NCBI GenBank assembly: GCA_051646105.1 | Contig: JBOFCO010000227.1 | Span: 1-13,228, forward strand | Reading direction: 5' to 3' | Source of the DNA: JBOFCO01 sp051646105 | Lineage (GTDB): Bacteria > Pseudomonadota > Alphaproteobacteria > Rhodobacterales > Rhodobacteraceae | DNA: 13,228 nucleotides | Shown: positions 1 through 6,763 of the stretch, in pieces | Position numbering within the stretch: position 1 is the first letter of the stretch | Layout of the letters: each line of letters starts with the position of its first letter | The notes under the pieces: generated by a model | Databases searched by the model: none | Told to the model about the DNA's origin: nothing | Seen by the model: the letters and a program-made list of their open reading frames with translations, nothing else | Program-made: the position numbers and the translations under genes

Positions 1-309
1 CTCGGCTTGCGCCGTGCGAGAGCGGTCGTCTCGTTCTTCTCGTCACTGGGCATCAGCGAATCACGGGTTGAGGCGGTTGCGTCGTTCGGGGAAACCCAGC
101 CGGTTATCGCCACGCAGCAGCCGGAAGAGCAGAACCGTCGCACGGTGACCGAGGTCATTGGCTTCGTCAAAGGCAATCCGACGGTGATGAACGGTCGCTA
201 CGCGGAGCTGATCTACCGTGAATACGTCGAGAACGCCTCGCGCGAACATGACGTGGAACGTCCGATCGAGGCAAAAACGCTCATCTGGCCGCAGGCTCCG
301 AGCGAGTAG
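1..309 (+). CDS. OmpA-family C-terminal domain protein of the tad locus (5' end outside window)
   Basis: This is the last 102 codons of a gene that is open to the left edge; the reading frame begins at base 1 (LGLRRARAVV...) and stops with TAG at 307-309. The visible part resembles the peptidoglycan-binding OmpA C-terminal domain: a helix like the family's LSxxRAxAV segment (RRARAVVSFFSSLGI), a strand with SFGETQPV, and the hallmark NRR near residue 44. About 55 residues extend beyond NRR, longer than a minimal OmpA domain. By family knowledge such domains hold outer-membrane proteins to the cell wall. Its place just before cpaE suggests a Tad-secretion accessory in the outer membrane or periplasm, perhaps doing what CpaD does elsewhere; that role is inference. 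The TTG at 7 is not a real start, because the domain homology already runs through it. Confidence 0.85.
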   Translation, partial: LGLRRARAVVSFFSSLGISESRVEAVASFGETQPVIATQQPEEQNRRTVTEVIGFVKGNPTVMNGRYAELIYREYVENASREHDVERPIEAKTLIWPQAPSE

Positions 310-328
310 GCGACGAAAGCTACATTTT

Positions 329-369
329 GGCCAAAGGCCCGCCCCGGCGGGCCCTTTCGGCTGGCCTTT
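329..369 (+). terminator. Rho-independent-type terminator after the OmpA-domain gene
   Basis: An extended hairpin begins 19 bases after the stop codon. The core is GGCCCGCC (336-343) facing GGCGGGCC (346-353). It is prolonged by AA/TT pairs across a one-base bulge, and by GGCCA (329-333) facing TGGCC (362-366). A T-rich stretch follows (367-381, interrupted by G, CC and A). This would end the upstream transcript, or attenuate it before cpaE. Confidence 0.7.
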
Positions 370-397
370 GTTTCCTATTTTGTAGAAATCTAAGAAT
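368..397 (+). promoter_or_regulatory. Possible weak sigma70-like promoter upstream of cpaE
   Basis: The stretch 367-409 is clearly AT-rich against a GC-rich genome, directly after a terminator and before a long operon, which is where a promoter is expected. TTGTTT (368-373) could act as -35, and TAAGAAT (391-397), 17 bases on, as a poor -10. The match is weak, so the position is a guess even if the presence of a promoter in this spacer is likely. Confidence 0.25.
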
Positions 398-413
398 AAC
401 GGTTTTTTAGCCC

Positions 414-430
414 CAATGTCGCCAACATTG
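414..430. repeat. Inverted repeat CAATGT-N5-ACATTG upstream of cpaE
   Basis: A perfect 6-bp inverted repeat (414-419 against 425-430) with a 5-base spacer CGCCA. Size and symmetry suit a dimeric regulator's operator, and it sits about 140 bases before cpaE. No known consensus is recognised; function is inference. Confidence 0.4.
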
Positions 431-439
431 CCAAGCATT

Positions 440-455
440 TTCCTATCAATAGGAA
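440..455. repeat. Inverted repeat TTCCTAT-CA-ATAGGAA upstream of cpaE
   Basis: A perfect 7-bp inverted repeat separated by two bases. The arm TTTCCTAT also occurs once at 371-378, next to the possible promoter. The arm sequence is AT-rich and unlike the surrounding DNA. A second short palindrome, GTCGCGCGAC (458-467), follows three bases later. Together they may be operator sites, but no known regulator consensus is recognised. Confidence 0.4.
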
Positions 456-491
456 CAGTCGCGCGACAGCAGTTCGCGCACGGGGGCCTTG

Positions 492-566
492 ATGATGGAC
501 GCCGCATTGGGGGATGATTCTCTGACACGCGGTCTGGCATCAATCCTCGTCTTTGGAAGGACATGA
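492..566 (+). CDS. Possible 24-residue leader peptide before cpaE
   Basis: An ATG-ATG-initiated frame encodes MMDAALGDDSLTRGLASILV followed by FGRT and stops with TGA at 564-566, five bases before the favoured cpaE start at 572. A GGGGG run at 482-486 lies five bases before the first ATG and could serve as ribosome binding site. The frame is closed at 450-452, so this is not the tail of the OmpA-domain gene. Termination so close to the cpaE start would allow translational coupling. The peptide has no recognised family and no obvious run of one amino acid like classical attenuators. It may be a chance frame; confidence is low. Confidence 0.25.
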   Translation: MMDAALGDDSLTRGLASILVFGRT

Positions 567-571
567 GGCAA

Positions 572-1864
572 ATGACGAGCGTGGCAACACTTCAACCAGA
601 ACCGGCACCGATCCTCGCGTGCACGATTTCACGTGATGTGCAGAATTTCGATCTTTTGATCGACGATATGGAACGCGAGCTGGGCGAAAGCTGGGGTGAC
701 CTGGGATTTGACGATGCGCTGGTGTTCATGGATCAGCCGGATGCGGCGGGCCTGGAGTTCATCTGCATTGCGGTAAATCAAGAGGATGAGGGCACTCTCG
801 CAAAGGTTACCCAGATCATCCAGACGGCAAAAGCCAAAGATATCAAGGTCATCCTGGTTGCAGATCAGGTCAGCCCGATCGCGCTGCATCAGTTGCTGCG
901 CCTGGGTGGCGACGATTTCGTGCCCTATCCGCTGCCGGATGGCGCCTTGCACGATGCCATCGAACGCCTGCGCAAGGCACCGGCACCTGTTGCTGCACCG
1001 GTGGCGCCGGTGGCAGTGGTCGCAGCGGCAAAGGATATGGACGACGAGCCGGCCGTTGTGCCGAATTTCAAGGCGAAGGGCGACCGGGAGGGTGTGATTC
1101 TGCCGGTGCATGGTCTGGCAGGCGGGACGGGCGCATCAACCTTTGCTGCGAATCTTGCATGGGAGCTGGCGACACAGATGCCCAAGGACGGGCCGCGTGT
1201 CTGCCTGCTCGATTTTGACTTTCAGTACGGGGCTGCGGCGACCTATCTGGACCTGCCGCGCCGCGAGGCGGTGTTCGAGCTTTATTCGGATACCGGCTCA
1301 GCTGACAGCGACAGCTTCCTCAAGGCCATGCTGACCTTTAACGACAAGTTGCATGTGCTGACCGCACCTGCCGACATGCTGCCCTTGGATATCGTGTCAC
1401 CGGACGACATCAACCGAATCGTCGATATGGCGGCGGCCAACTTTGACTATGTCGTGATCGACATGCCGAAGACCATCGTGGCCTGGACGGAAACGGTTCT
1501 GACGCGCGCGCATGTGTATTTCGCGATGATGGAGCTTGACCTGCGGTCGGCCCAGAATGTGCTGCGCATGGTACGGGCGCTGAAGGCCGAAGGGCTGCCG
1601 CATGAAAAGCTGCGCTTCGTGCTGAACCGTGCGCCCAAGTTCACGGACCTTTCGGCAAAAAGCCGGGTGAAGCGGATGGCGGAAAGCCTTGATATCGCGA
1701 TTGAAGTGCAGCTTCCGGATGGCGGGCCGCAGGTGACGCAATCGAACGACCATGGTCTGCCGATGGCAGAGCAGTCGGCAAAGAACCCGCTGCGGCGTGA
1801 AATCCAGAAACTGGCGAAGTCGCTGACCGATGTGAACAGAGCTGCCGAGGCGGGCCGGGGCTGA
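572..1864 (+). CDS. cpaE: CpaE/TadZ, Tad pilus localisation protein (MinD/ParA-like)
   Basis: CpaE/TadZ proteins mark the pole or site where the Tad pilus machine is built and belong to the MinD/ParA superfamily. From the start at 572 the protein has 430 residues. Residues about 10-135 form a receiver-like domain that is degenerate: the motif DDFVPYPLPD (about 114-123) has Tyr where response regulators have the conserved Lys before Pro. An Ala/Pro/Val-rich linker (about 138-155) leads to the ATPase-like domain with GLAGGTGAST (181-190), VCLLDFDF (210-217) and YVVIDMP (293-299). In the deviant Walker A box both the signature lysine (A183) and the P-loop lysine (A188) are missing, so hydrolysis is doubtful; atypical boxes are known in this family. 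Start choice: AAGGA at 557-561 is 10 bases before ATG 572 but only one base before the in-frame ATG at 563. cpaF follows after 39 bases. Confidence 0.93.
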   Translation: MTSVATLQPEPAPILACTISRDVQNFDLLIDDMERELGESWGDLGFDDALVFMDQPDAAGLEFICIAVNQEDEGTLAKVTQIIQTAKAKDIKVILVADQVSPIALHQLLRLGGDDFVPYPLPDGALHDAIERLRKAPAPVAAPVAPVAVVAAAKDMDDEPAVVPNFKAKGDREGVILPVHGLAGGTGASTFAANLAWELATQMPKDGPRVCLLDFDFQYGAAATYLDLPRREAVFELYSDTGSADSDSFLKAMLTFNDKLHVLTAPADMLPLDIVSPDDINRIVDMAAANFDYVVIDMPKTIVAWTETVLTRAHVYFAMMELDLRSAQNVLRMVRALKAEGLPHEKLRFVLNRAPKFTDLSAKSRVKRMAESLDIAIEVQLPDGGPQVTQSNDHGLPMAEQSAKNPLRREIQKLAKSLTDVNRAAEAGRG

Positions 1865-1903
1865 TACCCGGCCTTCGCCCATCACACCACAAGGATTGAT
1901 TGA

Positions 1904-3355
1904 ATGTTCAGCCGTTTCAAGAAAGAAGCTGAGGCGAAACCCGCACTGATGGGCCAGGTCGGTTCGGCCACAGCCAGGGCTCAGGCCCCCGCAGTGGCGG
2001 CGGCACAGCCGGCAAAGGTGGCGGCACCCGCCGGACCGGCGGCGCGTTCGCCTGCGGATGTGGTGGCGGCGGACAAAGAGAAAAAGCGCAAGGACCGCCT
2101 GATGGAGCTGAAGGTGGAGCTGCACAAGCGGCTTCTCGACAACCTTAACCTTGCGGCGCTGGAAAAGGCATCGGAAGCGAATCTGAAGATCGAAATCTCG
2201 TCCATCGCGTCGGAAGCGCTGGATGAGCTTGGCGTTGCACTGAACAAGGAAGACCGCACGACGCTGAACCAGGAGCTGTATGACGAGGTCATGGGCCTTG
2301 GCCCGCTGGAGCCGCTGCTGAAGGACGAGACGGTCAACGATATTCTGGTGAACGGCCCGAACCGCATCTTTGTGGAACGCGCGGGCAAGCTGCAGCTGAC
2401 GGACATCACCTTCAAAGATGAACGCCATCTTTTGCGGATCATCGACAAGATCGTGTCCGCAGTGGGCCGCCGGGTGGACGAGTCCAACCCTTACGTTGAC
2501 GCCCGCCTTGCAGACGGATCGCGTTTCAACGCCATGGTGCCGCCGGTTGCGGTGGATGGCAGCCTGGTTTCCATCCGGAAATTCAAGAAGGACAAGCTGG
2601 CTATCCATGATCTGGTGCGATTCGGTGCATTTACCGAGGAAATGGCGGCCTATCTGCAGGCGGCGGTGTCCACACGTCTGAACATCATCGTGTCTGGCGG
2701 TACGGGTTCGGGTAAAACGACGACGCTGAATGCGCTGTCGTCTTTCATCGACAACACGGAACGCGTGCTGACGATCGAGGATACAGCCGAACTTCAGCTG
2801 CAGCAGGTGCATGTGGGCCGGATGGAAAGCCGCCCCGCAAACGTCGAAGGCAAGGGTGCTGTGACCCAGCGCGACTGTCTGCGCAACGCACTGCGGATGC
2901 GTCCTGACCGGATCATCGTGGGGGAAACCCGTGGTGAAGAGGTTATCGACATGCTGCAGGCCATGAACACGGGCCACGACGGATCGATGACCACGATCCA
3001 CGCGAACAACGCGCGCGACGGTATCTCGCGTCTGGAAAACATGGTCGCCATGGCGGGTATTGAAATGCCGCTGAAGGCCGTGCGGGCGCAGATCGCCTCG
3101 GCTGTGAACCTGATCGTGCAGGCGTCGCGTCTGCAGGACGGTTCGCGCCGCATGACCTCCATCACCGAGATCACGGGGATGGAAGGCGAGGTTATCTCGA
3201 TGCAGGAAATCTTCCGGTACGAGCGTCTGGGCCTTGCGCCGGATGGCAAGATCATTGGGCGGTTCAACGCAACGGGTGTGCGGTCGCACTTCTCGGACCG
3301 TTTCAAATCATGGGGTTACGATCTACCGGCCTCGATCTATGAACCCATCCACTAA
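1904..3355 (+). CDS. cpaF: CpaF/TadA, Tad pilus secretion motor ATPase
   Basis: Type II/IV secretion-superfamily hexameric ATPase that powers extension, and in some species retraction, of the Tad pilus at the cytoplasmic face. The protein has 483 residues. After an Ala/Pro-rich, poorly conserved N-terminus (about 15-56) and a helical region (60-130) comes the N-terminal domain with VNDILVNGP (144-152). The motor core has Walker A GGTGSGKTT (265-273, Lys271), Asp box TIEDTAEL (290-297), Walker B-type RPDRIIVGETRG (333-344, Glu341) and His box GHDGSMTTIHANN (357-369). All catalytic motifs are intact. AAGGA at 1891-1895, eight bases before the ATG, supports the start. It lies between cpaE and tadB, the canonical order. 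Confidence 0.97.
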   Translation: MFSRFKKEAEAKPALMGQVGSATARAQAPAVAAAQPAKVAAPAGPAARSPADVVAADKEKKRKDRLMELKVELHKRLLDNLNLAALEKASEANLKIEISSIASEALDELGVALNKEDRTTLNQELYDEVMGLGPLEPLLKDETVNDILVNGPNRIFVERAGKLQLTDITFKDERHLLRIIDKIVSAVGRRVDESNPYVDARLADGSRFNAMVPPVAVDGSLVSIRKFKKDKLAIHDLVRFGAFTEEMAAYLQAAVSTRLNIIVSGGTGSGKTTTLNALSSFIDNTERVLTIEDTAELQLQQVHVGRMESRPANVEGKGAVTQRDCLRNALRMRPDRIIVGETRGEEVIDMLQAMNTGHDGSMTTIHANNARDGISRLENMVAMAGIEMPLKAVRAQIASAVNLIVQASRLQDGSRRMTSITEITGMEGEVISMQEIFRYERLGLAPDGKIIGRFNATGVRSHFSDRFKSWGYDLPASIYEPIH

Positions 3356-3364
3356 GGTGATGTG

Positions 3365-4333
3365 ATGGAAATCTCTGCCGCACCAATCATTTACATCCTG
3401 ATCTTCGTCGCCGTTGTGATGCTGGTTGAAGGCATCTATCTGACGGTCTTCGGCAAGTCGATCAGCCTGAACAACCGTATCAGCCGCCGTCTGGCGCTGC
3501 TGGAAAAGAACGGCAACCGTGAGCAGGTGCTGGAGCAGCTGCGCAAGGAGATGACGCAGCATCTATCATCGCGCGGCATTCCACTTTATTCGATGCTGGC
3601 ATCCAAGGCGCAGAAGGCGAATATCGCGTTCTCGCCCAAGGCGCTGATCGGGGTCATGGGGCTTGTGACGGTCTTCGCTTATCTCGGTCTGACCATCGGC
3701 ACTGCGGCACCCACCGCCGTGCGCGGCGCGCTGGCCGTGGGCATGGGTGTGGGCGGCGTATATTTCTGGGTCAACCGGAAGGCCAAAAAGCGCATGGCGC
3801 TGATGGAAGAACAACTGCCGGATGCCGTGGAGCTGATGGTGCGTTCGCTGCGCGTGGGTCATCCCTTTTCGGCCGCCATTGGTATCGTGGCCAAGGAAGT
3901 GGCCGACCCGCTGGGCACTGAATTCGGGATGATTGCGGACGAGGCCTCCTATGGGCGCGACGTCTCGGAAAGCCTGAAAGCCTTTGCCGAGCGCATGGAC
4001 AGCCAGGATTTGCGCTTCCTTGCCGTGGCTGTGACCATTCAGCAGACATCAGGCGGCAACCTCGCCGAAATTCTGGATGGTCTGGCCAAGGTGGTTCGCG
4101 CCCGCTTTAAACTCTTCCGCCGGGTGGCCGCCATCACGGCCGAGGCGAAATGGTCAGGCATGTTCCTGTCAATCTTCCCGCTGGCGGCACTTGTGCTGAT
4201 CCTGATGGTCAAGCCGGACTATTACGATGAAGTCAAGGAAACGGCAGCCTTTATTCCTGCAGCGCTCGTCGTTGGCGTGTTTCTGACGTTAAACGTGATC
4301 TTCATGAAGATCATGGTCAACATCAAGGTTTAG
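3365..4333 (+). CDS. tadB: TadB, inner-membrane platform protein of the Tad pilus (GspF type)
   Basis: TadB and TadC together replace the single GspF/PilC platform protein and sit in the inner membrane above the CpaF motor. The protein has 322 residues from ATG 3365. Hydrophobic segments are seen at about 6-28, 93-112, 117-136, 264-282 and 294-315. The T2SSF domain lies at about 145-255, opening with MEEQLPDAVELMVRSLRVGH and ending with GGNLAEILDGLAKVVRARFK. The start is preceded by AAGGTGAT, which overlaps the cpaF stop region; a GTG one codon upstream (3362) is also possible. The gap to cpaF is 9 bases, so translation is probably coupled. Length and topology are normal for the family. Confidence 0.95.
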   Translation: MEISAAPIIYILIFVAVVMLVEGIYLTVFGKSISLNNRISRRLALLEKNGNREQVLEQLRKEMTQHLSSRGIPLYSMLASKAQKANIAFSPKALIGVMGLVTVFAYLGLTIGTAAPTAVRGALAVGMGVGGVYFWVNRKAKKRMALMEEQLPDAVELMVRSLRVGHPFSAAIGIVAKEVADPLGTEFGMIADEASYGRDVSESLKAFAERMDSQDLRFLAVAVTIQQTSGGNLAEILDGLAKVVRARFKLFRRVAAITAEAKWSGMFLSIFPLAALVLILMVKPDYYDEVKETAAFIPAALVVGVFLTLNVIFMKIMVNIKV

Positions 4334-4344
4334 GGGCAGAGCAC

Positions 4345-5322
4345 ATGTTAGATACGATCAACACAATGCTGACCGATCTGCTGGGTCCGATGGGACCGTT
4401 GCTCGCTGTCGGCGGGCTTGGCCTGCTGATGGTTGTGGTCACGCTCCCGACCCTGCTGAAAAAGAAGGAAGAACCCTTCGACAAGATTCGCGTGCAGCGT
4501 GCCGAAGGCATGAAAAGCGCAGCGTCGGGGCAAAAACTGCGCCGCGCGGAAAAGGCCGACAAACTCGAAAAATACGCGGCATTTCTGGAGCCGCAGAACG
4601 CTGAAGTGATGTCGGCCTCGCGGCTGAAAATGCTGCGGGCCGGCTACCGGTCCAAGAATGCGGTGCGCATGTTCCACTTCGCACAGTTTTCGCTCGGTAT
4701 CGGTTTTCTCGTCCTTGGCATGATCTACACCATGGTCAAGTCGGCGACATCCGGCGTTGACCTGACGACACAGTCGATGATCATGTCCACCCTCGGACCT
4801 GGGGTCGCAGGTTACTATCTGCCGCAGTACTGGGTACAGCGGCGGTTGCAGATGCGTCAGGCCGAAATCGTGGCGGGCTTTCCGGATGCTTTGGACATGA
4901 TGCTGGTCTGCGTGGAAGCAGGCCAGTCGCTCGATCAGTGCATCACGCGCGTGGCACGCGAAACGAAGGCGGGTTATCCAGCGCTGTCGGAAGAGTTTGA
5001 GATGGTGGCGCATGAGGTCAAGGCCGGCAAGGAACGTGTGGCGGTTCTGAAAGACATGGCGGAACGCGTGGGCGTGGCGGATGTGGCGTCATTCGTGACA
5101 ACACTGGTGCAGTCGGCCACATTCGGTACGTCGATTGCCGAAGCCTTGCGGGTTTATTCCGCGGAAATGCGGGACAAGCGCGTGATGCGGGCGGAAGAGA
5201 AGGCAAACAAGTTGCCAACGAAGCTGACGCTGGGCACAATGCTGTTCACCGTTCCGCCGTTGCTGATCATCCTCATCGGGCCTTCGATCCACGGCATTTC
5301 CAAGAGCTTCGGAGGAGGCTGA
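4345..5322 (+). CDS. tadC: TadC, inner-membrane platform protein of the Tad pilus (GspF type)
   Basis: The second half of the split inner-membrane platform; with TadB it is thought to couple the CpaF motor to pilin insertion into the fibre. The protein has 325 residues. Membrane segments are seen at about 16-38, 110-131, 143-160 and 295-314. The T2SSF domain (about 172-310) starts with EIVAGFPDALDMMLVCVEAG and contains the typical ATFGTSIAEALRVYSAEMRD (258-277). AGGGG at 4332-4336, eight bases before the ATG, overlaps the tadB stop. The 3' end carries GGAGGAGG (5311-5318), which also serves as the ribosome binding site of the next gene. No sign of truncation. Confidence 0.95.
   Translation: MLDTINTMLTDLLGPMGPLLAVGGLGLLMVVVTLPTLLKKKEEPFDKIRVQRAEGMKSAASGQKLRRAEKADKLEKYAAFLEPQNAEVMSASRLKMLRAGYRSKNAVRMFHFAQFSLGIGFLVLGMIYTMVKSATSGVDLTTQSMIMSTLGPGVAGYYLPQYWVQRRLQMRQAEIVAGFPDALDMMLVCVEAGQSLDQCITRVARETKAGYPALSEEFEMVAHEVKAGKERVAVLKDMAERVGVADVASFVTTLVQSATFGTSIAEALRVYSAEMRDKRVMRAEEKANKLPTKLTLGTMLFTVPPLLIILIGPSIHGISKSFGGG
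5311..5318 (+). promoter_or_regulatory. Strong Shine-Dalgarno GGAGGAGG that sets a CTG start
   Basis: GGAGGAGG inside the last codons of tadC ends six bases before CTG 5325, ideal spacing for initiation there. No ATG, GTG or TTG stands near that position in the frame of the lipoprotein gene. The next TTG (5358) is 39 bases away, lacks a good binding site and would cut off the signal peptide. Confidence 0.7.
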
Positions 5323-5324
5323 GA

Positions 5325-5891
5325 CTGCACCGCCTGACGCTGGCACTTTGCGCGCTTTTGGCCGCCTGTGGCAACACGGGCGGCTTTGGCAATGGCGGGG
5401 TCACACGCAATACGCCGTTTGGCGCCGATGCGCGCGGTGAAGGGGTGGACGGGCTGCTGGTGGGCCACCGCCTGATGGCAGCCAATGAACCTGAGCTGGC
5501 GTTGAAGGCCTACCTTCGCGCGGCGGCGGAACAGGGCGTCAATGTGGATGTGCTGTCGGCCATCGGGTCGTGCAACCTTGCGCTCGGGCGGCTGGGGCAG
5601 GCTGAACAGATCCTGCGGCGCGCGCTGGAACAGGACCCGGAGTTTGTGCCCGCTGTCAATAATCTGGGCGTCGTCCTGATGGAAGCGGGCAAAATCGGCG
5701 AAGCGCGGGTGGTTTTTCAGCGGGCTTTCGCCTTGGATAGTGGCGAAACAGACTCGATCCGCGAAAATCTGCGTCTGGCTATCGCCGCGACAGAACAACC
5801 TGCCTATGATGAACCTGATGCTCCGGCTGATCCGACGTTCTCACTCGTCCGCCGGGGCCGGAGCGAATACGAACTTCTCTCGCAACTCTGA
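5325..5891 (+). CDS. tadD: TadD-like TPR lipoprotein, apparent CTG start
   Basis: Tetratricopeptide lipoproteins of the TadD type are thought to help the outer-membrane secretin assemble. Read from CTG 5325, the 188-residue product begins MHRLTLALCALLAACGNTGG: a short basic n-region, a hydrophobic stretch and lipobox L12-A13-A14-C15. TPR-like helical repeats fill about 43-160 (for example DVLSAIGSCNLALGRLGQAE and VPAVNNLGVVLMEAGKIGEA); the tail is acidic and Pro-rich, then basic. A start at TTG 5358 would begin at residue 12, inside the lipobox, and destroy the export signal. The frame overlaps no ATG/GTG/TTG near the Shine-Dalgarno, so CTG initiation is the best reading; a point mutation from ATG or a sequencing error are alternatives. 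The gene starts two bases after the tadC stop. The TPR assignment is firm, the symbol less so because a second TPR gene follows. Confidence 0.85.
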   Translation: MHRLTLALCALLAACGNTGGFGNGGVTRNTPFGADARGEGVDGLLVGHRLMAANEPELALKAYLRAAAEQGVNVDVLSAIGSCNLALGRLGQAEQILRRALEQDPEFVPAVNNLGVVLMEAGKIGEARVVFQRAFALDSGETDSIRENLRLAIAATEQPAYDEPDAPADPTFSLVRRGRSEYELLSQL

Positions 5892-5917
5892 GAGACGAGC
5901 AGTAAAAAGGACGCAAA

Positions 5918-6763
5918 ATGCGCCACCCAATGATGATCGCCCTGCTGATGGGCACGACCGTGGTATCCGCCTGCGGCGGCAAGCAATCCGATGAGGAAGT
6001 GCAGCGCGCCATGGCGGATGTAAACGTCATCGACGAAGCCAACCTGAACGACATCATGCTGACGGTCGGCGACCCGGACGAGGCGGTGGCCTATTTCCAG
6101 CGCACTGCGGATGCCAATCCGGAGCGGATCGACCTGAAACGCGGGTTGGCAAAGTCATTGTCGCGCGCGGGCCGCGCCACGGAAGCGGCAAAGGTGCTGG
6201 AACAGATCGTGGCGAGTGCCGAGGGCACGAATGAAGACAGGGTCAGCCTTGCGGATGCGCAGATCCGGTCGAGCAACTGGGCAGCGGCCGAAGCAACGCT
6301 GAACCAGATTCCCCCGACGCATGAAACGTTTGACCGCTACCGTCTGGAGGCGATGGTGGCCGACAGCAAGAAAGACTGGAAAAAGGCCGACAGCTTTTAC
6401 GAGATCGCAACAGGCCTGACGACAAAACCGGCCGGAGTGCTGAACAACTGGGGCTTTTCCAAACTGTCGCGCAATGACTATGGCGGGGCGGAAAAACTGT
6501 TTGTCGAGGCGTTGACTTATGACCCGACACTGTTCACCGCCAAGAACAATCTTGTCTTGGCACGCGGCGCACAGCGGAAGTATGATTTGCCGGTGGTTGA
6601 GATGACCCAGGTTGAGCGGGCGGAGCTGATGTATACGCTGGCGCTGACGGCGATCAAACAGAACGATGTCTCGGTGGGCAAATCGCTGCTGCAGGACGCG
6701 ATCGATGCGCATCCTCAATACTTCGAGGCAGCGACACGCAGCCTTGAAGCTTTGGAGGCCTGA
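5918..6763 (+). CDS. Second TadD-like TPR lipoprotein of the tad operon
   Basis: A 281-residue protein with a lipoprotein signal, MRHPMMIALLMGTTVVSAC, lipobox V16-S17-A18-C19. Residue +2 after Cys is Gly, so by the Lol rule the outer membrane is likely. The mature part is helical and TPR-like from about 50 to 280: for example DPDEAVAYFQRTADANPERI, KSLSRAGRATEAAKVLEQIV, PAGVLNNWGFSKLSRNDYGG, and a final SVGKSLLQDAIDAHPQYFEA unit. AAGGA at 5907-5911, six bases before the ATG, supports the start. It follows the first TPR lipoprotein by 26 bases and its TGA shares one base with the ATG of the prepilin peptidase gene. Tad operons often carry one or two such genes. A scaffold or pilotin role for the secretin is inference. 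Confidence 0.88.
   Translation: MRHPMMIALLMGTTVVSACGGKQSDEEVQRAMADVNVIDEANLNDIMLTVGDPDEAVAYFQRTADANPERIDLKRGLAKSLSRAGRATEAAKVLEQIVASAEGTNEDRVSLADAQIRSSNWAAAEATLNQIPPTHETFDRYRLEAMVADSKKDWKKADSFYEIATGLTTKPAGVLNNWGFSKLSRNDYGGAEKLFVEALTYDPTLFTAKNNLVLARGAQRKYDLPVVEMTQVERAELMYTLALTAIKQNDVSVGKSLLQDAIDAHPQYFEAATRSLEALEA

Noticed and set aside
61..564. A 167-codon minus-strand frame across the OmpA-domain end and the spacer before cpaE
   Set aside because: It is antisense to an OmpA domain, crosses the terminator hairpin and the dyads, and its product matches nothing I recognise.
1397..3289. A 630-codon open frame on the minus strand opposite cpaE and cpaF
   Set aside because: It lies wholly antisense to two well-supported genes and spans their junction. 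Its protein is rich in His, Arg and Gln with no recognisable family, which is typical of mirror frames in high-GC DNA.
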